64,000 bases of DNA from Ovis canadensis (Eukaryota; Chordata; Mammalia; Artiodactyla; Bovidae). The position numbers and the translations under genes were made by a program. The notes below the pieces were generated by a model. It did not search any database, was not told the origin of the DNA, and saw only the letters and a program-made list of their open reading frames with translations. Position 1 is the stretch's first letter, and every line of letters begins with the position of its first letter. Below, in pieces: positions 58,011 through 64,000 of the stretch. The DNA is taken from assembly GCF_042477335.2 (NCBI RefSeq), contig NC_091245.1, positions 110,456,501-110,520,500 on the forward strand, read 5' to 3'.

Positions 58011-58067
58011 GGTGGGGGGGGTGGGGGGGTGTGGGGGGGGTGGGGGGGGGTGGGGGGGGTGGGGGGT
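58011..58067 (+). repeat. G-rich low-complexity tract
   Basis: Alternating runs of 3-10 G separated by single T (or TGT), about 57 bp. It has strong G-quadruplex potential on the plus strand. Confidence 0.95.
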
Positions 58068-59099
58068 CTTAGTTCTCTAGAGTTACTGTGTCCCTGCAGA
58101 AGTGTCAACTACTCATAGACCAAGCTGCTTAAAAGCAGTTAGCACTTCGTAAACTTAGTTTTAGTAGTTTTTGAGGATTTGAACTCTTCTTCTGACAAAG
58201 GGCAAGCAGACCAGAATGTGGTTGTAAGCAGGATGGTAGGAGAGATGGAGAAGGAGTCTTTCTGTTTATGTATCCAAAAGTTGAATGGTTTAGGAAGAAT
58301 TTGATTGGAAGTTGTCTGCTTGGGAACAGAATCCCTGCACTGTATATGAGTTGCTTCTCTCCCTTTCAGATTATTTCCCAGAATTTCCTCCTACTGACGA
58401 ATAACAGGATCACTGATTGATTCATTAATTCATTTGTCAGTATTTGTTGAGCACCTATGTGCTAAACACTATACTATGTAAAACTGGCCATTTTTGTATG
58501 ATAAATATTTTCAAATTATTTAATGTGTACTTGAGAACAGTTTATAAATGTTGGATTCAAAAATGCCATGTCAGATAAACTTTCTTAAGCTGTTCATTTT
58601 GTTAGCCAAACTTTTGAATCTTAATCATAACATATTGAGAGAGATGATTACATCTCCAGTGTCATGGTAACTTTGTCAATTTCTCATTGTAATTCTTTGA
58701 AATTTTCCCATACATTTTTATATAATTTATATATATACAGTTTTTCCCTACAATCTGAAAGGAGAGTATTGCTCTGAAACCTTTCATAAGTCAAAAAAAT
58801 GGCATAAAGCAAAGAGTACCCCCCCAACTTTGCAAAAGTCTGCCTTATACCGCTTTGCTTTTGCCAAAAACCTGTATTAGTACATTTTTTGCTAACTGAA
58901 AGAAATACAAAGAGGATTGTCACTTTTACAAAAAAAAAAAAAAAAAAAACCTTATTGAGGTAAAAATTGTTAGGCAGTCAGTGTAGAAGTCAGAGCTGCA
59001 TTTCTTTTTCTGATTTCTAATTTCAATTTTAATTTTCACACACAAGCATTTTGCTTCCTTAAAAGCTATATTTACTCCTTCAGTTTCCAGGCATTCAGA
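58068..59099. other. Intergenic DNA
   Basis: A MIR/L2-like phrase lies at about 58420-58485 ('ttcattaattcatttgtcagtatttgttgagcacctatgtgc'). A poly(A) run lies at 58931-58949. No gene seen. Confidence 0.45.
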
Positions 59100-59600
59100 G
59101 GAATGCCTCCCTGGTCTGGAGGGTCATAAAACATTCAGACCCAGGACAAGACAATCACTAATTGCTGTCCAGTTTATAAAGGAGGAAAAACTCCAGGTAG
59201 GCAATTAGCTCCTAAACACACATCCAGCCCCTCAATAATGGTCTGGGTGTCTTCAGAAAGGGTCAAGGGATGACGTTGCAATGTCTAGAAAAAACTGAGA
59301 AACTGGAGGATCCAAGAAATTCATAAAAATGACAAACTGGATATTGCAACATTTAAACTGATTTGTCAGAAATTACACATATCACACGTCTAACTCTGAG
59401 CCAACCAAAAATGAACAGAACAACTCTAATAAAGATATAAAAACTTAGGTTATTGCCACCTTTGGGAGCTCTCTTCACCCCTTCTCAGTATCTATGCTGA
59501 GGGTTTTCCATCCTTTAAAACAAACTTTGCCTGCGTGTGTGTTTGCGGAATTCATTCTTTAACTCCGTGAACAGAACCCGGTTTCCCATTTCATTAATCC
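59100..59600 (+). mobile_element. Probable ERV LTR remnant
   Basis: LTR-like order: 'gagccaacc' and a TATA-like 'gatataaaaac' at about 59433, then a C/T-rich stretch with 'ctttgcctgcgtgtgtgtttgcgg'. Ends are not resolved and no sibling copy was found in the window. Confidence 0.35.
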
Positions 59601-59696
59601 GCCAATATGGATGTTTGTTAAAAGTGAAGTGGCATAATATGAACTTTTGGAAAGCAGAAGATACCTGTACAAATACCAGTGTACATACTAGTAAAT

Positions 59697-60020
59697 ACTG
59701 TGGTGTTGGAGAAGACTCTTGAGAGTCCTTTGTACTGAAAGGAGATCCAACCTGTCCATCTTAAAGGAGATCCGTCCTAGATATTCATTGGGAGGACTGA
59801 TGTTGAAGCTGAAACTCCAATACTTTGGCCACCTGATGCGAAGAGCTGACTCATTTGAAAAGACCCTGATACTGGGAAAGATTGAGGGTGGGAAGAGAAG
59901 GGGACGACAGAGGATGAGATGGTTGGATGGCATCACCGACTCAATGGATATAGGTTTGGGTGGACTCCAGGAGTTGATGATGGACAGGGAGGCCTGGAGT
60001 GCTGTGGTTCATGGGGTCAC
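59697..60020 (+). mobile_element. BovB LINE, 3' end
   Basis: 'ctgtggtgttggagaagactcttgagag' through 'gtggttcatggggtcacaaaa'. The usual ACTGA tail is missing. Confidence 0.9.
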
Positions 60021-60219
60021 AAAAGAAGAAAAAATATGACATGCTGTTATAGTGAGTAATGTAAAATATGTGTATACATATATATGATATGAATATATAA
60101 ATTAAATCATATTTTCTCAAGGGCTGACTATATGGTAATTATGTAGTGAAATCTACAAATCTACCCTATCTGTATTGATTTTTTTTTTCTCTAAAACTCT
60201 ATTTTAAGCTACACTATTA

Positions 60220-61072
60220 TGTGGAACCCTGTACCAAGTTCACAGGACAAAAATCTCTGGAGCTGACCAAGCCCCATAGGAACTGTTCCCACAACCCTCC
60301 AGTTCCCTGACCCCATATTAGGTAAAATACCCACCCTATTACCTATCCTATAGCATCCTAACCAATCACCTAATGCCACTGTTAGGTAGGTAGAACAGGG
60401 AAAAGGTGTCCAAAATGGTGGTGGCCACAGACAAGGAAGGGAAAAGCCCGCAAAAATGAAACAAAAGAAGGTCCGAGGACCGGAGTGAGGACCTCAGGTA
60501 AAACAAACACCACTCCTGGCTGGCCCAATTTACATAGGACAGGCCCAGGGAGAGATAAACATATAAGTAGAGGAGCCAGAGCCAGCTCTCTCTCTCTCTC
60601 CCCCACGCGCCCAGGCGCTCTTCTCATCTCTTTAGATCGACCTACCCTCACACCTGAAAGATGGATTTTCCTGCTATCTTCTAAATAAAATAGAGCTGTA
60701 ACACTGAGCTGTAACACTGATTTTTCTAAGAGCTATAACACGGTCCATTCGAGACCTGAAAGCTATAACACGATCTATCCAAGACCTGAGAGCTGTGACA
60801 CGCTGAGGGGCTTTAATGTCCGTCACTCCAAATCTTTGTTGTGACGAGACAAAGAATCAAGGAACATACACTCGCATGACACCACCATTCCAGTAGGGAC
60901 TTTCTCTGTCTTGAGGTTATAAAAATTGTCAACCAGCCTGCAAAAGACTTTCGACTCTCCCTTGAGCAGACCAGCTGTTCTAATCTTGTCTCCCAGTCTA
61001 ATAAACCTTATTCTCCTCTCATTCTGCCTCATGTCTGGAAATTCTTTTCCAGCCCATGCATGGACTATGACA
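60220..61072 (+). mobile_element. Solo LTR containing a second LTR
   Basis: Outer LTR: TGTGGAACCCTGTACC...GGACTATGACA with CCAAT near 60360, 'gttataaaaattg' near 60916 and AATAAA near 60998. Its two parts (60220-60379 and 60882-61072) match 62673-62975, which lacks the inner insert. Confidence 0.82.
60380..60881 (+). mobile_element. Solo LTR nested in the outer LTR
   Basis: TGTTAGGTAGG...CGCATGACA, flanked by CCAC (60376-60379 and 60882-60885). 'acatataag' near 60559 and AATAAA at about 60685 give orientation. A CT repeat lies at 60586-60600, and near-repeated 'agctataacac' units at about 60690-60800. Confidence 0.85.
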
Positions 61073-61647
61073 TATATATCTATATATCCAACCTTTAAGT
61101 GACTTTATGTTTCATGTGTATTTTGTAAACAACACACAGCTGGATTTATTTTTAATCCAAATTGAAAAAAATTATCTCCTATCCATTTATGTACTTATTT
61201 TATGTATACGTTTTAGCTTGATTCTTCCATCTTACTTCATTAGAATTTGTAACACTTAGTATATGCTTTCTTCTCCTTTCTTGTCAGTTTGTTTAAAAAT
61301 ATTTATCTTCTTTTTAAGAACAAGTGCCTTAGAGAATTCTTGTATTCTCTGGTCCCCCCAAACTCCAACCCTACCATGTTGACATACTTCCTGCATTCTT
61401 CTCTTTTGTTCTGGTTTTACTTATTTATAAGACATCTAATGAAGGCATTTGCTCACACTTTTTTTTTTTTTTTCTGGCTGCCAATATTGTTTAGATTTAT
61501 TTCTTTTCTTATTGAAAAGCTCTTCCCAGACAGTTGTTGATGAGGGCTTTTGTGTTGCAAAACTAGTGAAACTTTTAATATTGAGAATTGTTTTAATTTG
61601 TTTCACTGTGTTAAAATGCATACCATAAATATAACCATTTTTAAACA
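61073..61647. other. AT-rich intergenic DNA
   Basis: Mostly L1-like T-rich sequence with a poly(T) run at 61460-61475. No gene. Confidence 0.4.
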
Positions 61648-62166
61648 CAGGTGTATCTCATTTTATTGTGATTCACTTTATTGCACTTGGAAGACATTGT
61701 GTTTTTACAAACTGCAGGTCTGTGGCAACCCAAGTTGTAGTAAGTCTATCCACACCATTTCTCAACAGCATTATATTTAAATTAAGGCATGTTTGGGCTT
61801 TCCTTGTGACTCAGCTGGTAAAGAATCCGCCTGCAATGTAGGAGACCTGGGTTTGGCCCCTGGGTTGGGAAGATCCCCTGGAGAAAGGAAAGGCTACCCA
61901 CTCCAGTATTCTGGCCTGGAGAATTCCATGAATTGTATAGTCCAGCGGATCGCAAAGAGTCAGACACAAATGAAAGACTTTCACTTCACTTCAAGGCAAG
62001 TTTACTGTTTTTAAAAAATAATATAATGTTATTTTTACAGTAAACCACAGTATAATGTAAACATAACTCTTATATGCACTGGGAAACCAAAAGAAAAAAA
62101 AATCATGTCACTTGCTTTACTGTAATCATCTGAAAGCAAACGCACAATATATTCAGGGTACACTTG
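61648..62166 (+). mobile_element. Tigger1 DNA transposon, internally deleted
   Basis: The left end reads 'caggtgtatctcattttattgtg...' and the right end '...ttcagggtacacttg', giving inverted termini. The left 130 bp ('tttttacaaactgcaggtctgtggcaaccc') and right 180 bp ('aatgtaaacataactcttatatgcactgggaaaccaaaag') match the Tigger1 consensus from memory. The transposase gene is entirely missing. A Bov-tA is inserted at 61797-61990. Confidence 0.8.
61797..61990 (+). repeat. Bov-tA SINE inside Tigger1
   Basis: 'gctttccttgtgactcagctggtaaagaatccgcctgcaatg' head. Imperfect target duplication 'aaggca(t/a)gttt' at 61783-61793 and 61993-62003. Confidence 0.9.
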
Positions 62167-62672
62167 CATACAATTCAAGAGTGTTAAGTATGTTGACTTT
62201 GTGCAAGTAATCTCCAGAACTCTTTTCACCCTGCAACAGAAACCCTATATCACTTAGGCAATATTCCTTTATTCCACCTCCCCCCAGATTCTGGCAAATA
62301 CCAGAAAGCATTAATTTCTGAGTGTAATCATACACCATTTGCAGTTCTGTGGCTGATGTATTTCACTTAACATAAGGTTCCCAAAGTTCATCCATGTTGT
62401 AGCATGTGTCAGAATGTCCTTCTTTTTAAGGTACAGTTATTTTCCATTGTATATGTATATGACATTTTGTTTATTAATTCATCTATTAATGCACACTTAT
62501 ATTGTTTTAGCCTTTTGGCTACTGTGAATAGTACTGCAGCAAACATGGGTGTGTAAATATTCCATTAAGATTGTGCTTTCACTTCTTGGGGTATATGGGT
62601 ATATGCCTAGAAATGGAATTACTGGATCATAAACTTTTTTTTTAAGTGTTTGAGGATTCCATACAACTGTAC

Positions 62673-62975
62673 TGTGGAGCCCTGTACTAAGGTCACAGGA
62701 TAAAAATCTTAGGAATTGACCAAGCCCCATTACAACTGTTGCCATGAGCCTCCATATCTAAACCAGCCAGTTCCCTAGCCCCACATTATATAAATATCCA
62801 CCCTTCTGTCCATCCTATAGCATCCTAACCAATCACCTAATGCCACCATTCCAGTAGGAATTTTTTTCTTTCTTGAGGCTATAAAAATGGGCTGCAAGCC
62901 TGTAAAGGGTACAGCATCTCCCACTCTAATACACTTTATTCTCTTCTCATTCCAACCCACACATGGACCACAACA
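62673..62975 (+). mobile_element. Solo LTR, sibling of the outer LTR at 60220
   Basis: 303 bp, TGTGGAGCCCTGTAC...GGACCACAACA. It is uninterrupted at the point where the sibling carries a nested LTR ('aatgccaccattccag' at about 62841). It is inserted in L1; no clear target duplication. Confidence 0.8.
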
Positions 62976-64000
62976 TTCACTCTTTTACATTCCCGCTGAT
63001 AGAGCATAAGGATTCCAGTTTCTCCACATCCTCACCAACAATGATTATTTTCTATTTTCTTTATGTATATATATAGCAGTCATTCTAATGAATGTGATGT
63101 GGTAATTCACTGTATTTTATTTTAATTTGCATAATGATTACTGTTATTAAGTACTTTCTCATGTGCTTACTGATCATTCATATAGCATCTTTAGAGAAAG
63201 ATTTATTTCAAATTTTTCATATATTTTCTAATCAAATTGTTTGATTTTTCTCACTGAATTATAAGAATTTTTATATATCTGAATATTAATCCCTTTACTG
63301 ATATATAATTTGAAAATACTTTTAAAAATTCTATATGCTTCCTTTTCACTCTGTTGACTGCTTACTTTAACACATAGAAGTTTTTAATTTTGATGTCCTC
63401 GGATTTATCTATTTTTTGTTGTTGTTGTTTGTTTTTGACTACACACTGAATGTCACATCAAAGAAACCATTTCCAAATCCAATGTCATGAAACTTTCCCC
63501 AATGTTTTCTTCTGAGAGTTTCATAGTTTTAACTCATGTTTGGATCATTGATCAACTTGAGTTAATTTTTATATATGATGTAAGTAAGTATTCAGTTAAA
63601 TCTTTTGCAGGTGAATATACTAATTACTCAACACCATTTAAGAAAAAAAAAACTGTCCTTTCTTAATTAAATGATCTTGATAACCATGTCAAAAATAATT
63701 TGACCATATATGTGAGGGTTCTTTATCATGCTGTCTGTTTTATTCCATTGGTCTGTTCCATGTATGCCTTTATACCAATACCACACTGTTTTGATTAAAA
63801 TCAGGAAGTGGGAGACCACCAAATTTGATATTCCTTTCCAAAATTGTCTAGGCTACTTGGAGTTCTTTGACATTCTGTATAAATTTTAGGATGAATTTTT
63901 CTCTATCTAAAAAAAAAATGACATTGGTATTTTGGTAAGGATTACATTGACTCTCTAGATCACTTTGTATAGTATTGACACCTTAACAATATTAAGTCTT

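Larger units (their letters stand above)
61560..64000 (-). mobile_element. Antisense old L1 LINE
   Basis: Reversed L1 3' UTR: 'atctccagaactcttttcaccctgcaac' near 62210, 'cccaaagttcatccatgttgtagcatgtgtcag' near 62385 and 'ggctactgtgaatagtactgcagcaaacatggg' near 62517. It continues towards 64000 ('ctcacatcc', 'tcaccaacaatg'). It hosts Tigger1 (61648-62166) and an LTR (62673-62975). No open frame remains. Confidence 0.75.

Noticed and set aside
1-64000. Additional OR pseudogenes
   Set aside because: I looked for the MAYDRY, KAFSTC and NPxIY signatures outside the three genes and found none I would defend; very decayed copies could be missed by eye.

Overview
This window is repeat-rich mammalian DNA from a ruminant, most likely a bovid such as cattle. 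The evidence is the dense set of BovB (RTE) LINE fragments, Bov-tA and BOV-A2 SINEs, CHR-type tRNA-Glu SINEs and a ruminant L1 3' end. All identifications rest on reading the sequence and on remembered family consensus; no database search was run.

Only three convincing protein-coding genes are present, all class II olfactory receptors (ORs) on the minus strand with intact single coding exons. They are an OR6N2 orthologue (1835-2788) and two close paralogues of a second OR (23574-24518 and 42412-43356). Each has a pyrimidine tract and AG splice acceptor 5-6 nt upstream of its ATG, as expected for ORs with untranslated upstream exons. The rest is intergenic DNA made of layered transposable elements.

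Layout: 1-4.7 kb holds OR6N2, BovB, MIR and an old LTR. 4.7-16 kb holds SINEs, L2/MIR relics, a BovB split by a solo LTR and a class II LTR. 16-21.6 kb is an old antisense L1 carrying two BovB insertions. From about 23.5 kb to 54.5 kb the window is a diverged head-to-tail tandem duplication with a period of about 18.8 kb, each unit beginning with one OR. Unit A (about 23.5-42.3 kb) later gained a 6.5 kb gammaretrovirus-like provirus (34115-40608, minus strand). Unit B (about 42.4-54.5 kb) gained different BovB and SINE copies. 54.5-64 kb is intergenic with nested LTRs, a Tigger1 DNA transposon relic and an antisense L1.

The most unusual element is the provirus. Its LTRs, GATC target duplication, tRNA-Pro-like primer site, purine tract, a piece of gag matrix and a piece of env are recognisable. 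Inside gag, however, the sequence switches to the R-U5 and tRNA-Arg-like primer site of a second ERV family, whose solo LTR lies at 31913-32396. About 3.4 kb of the interior shows no gag, pol or env coding. The second notable observation is a sharp mosaic between the paralogous ORs: 3 amino-acid differences in residues 1-187 against 33 in residues 188-314, which looks like gene conversion.
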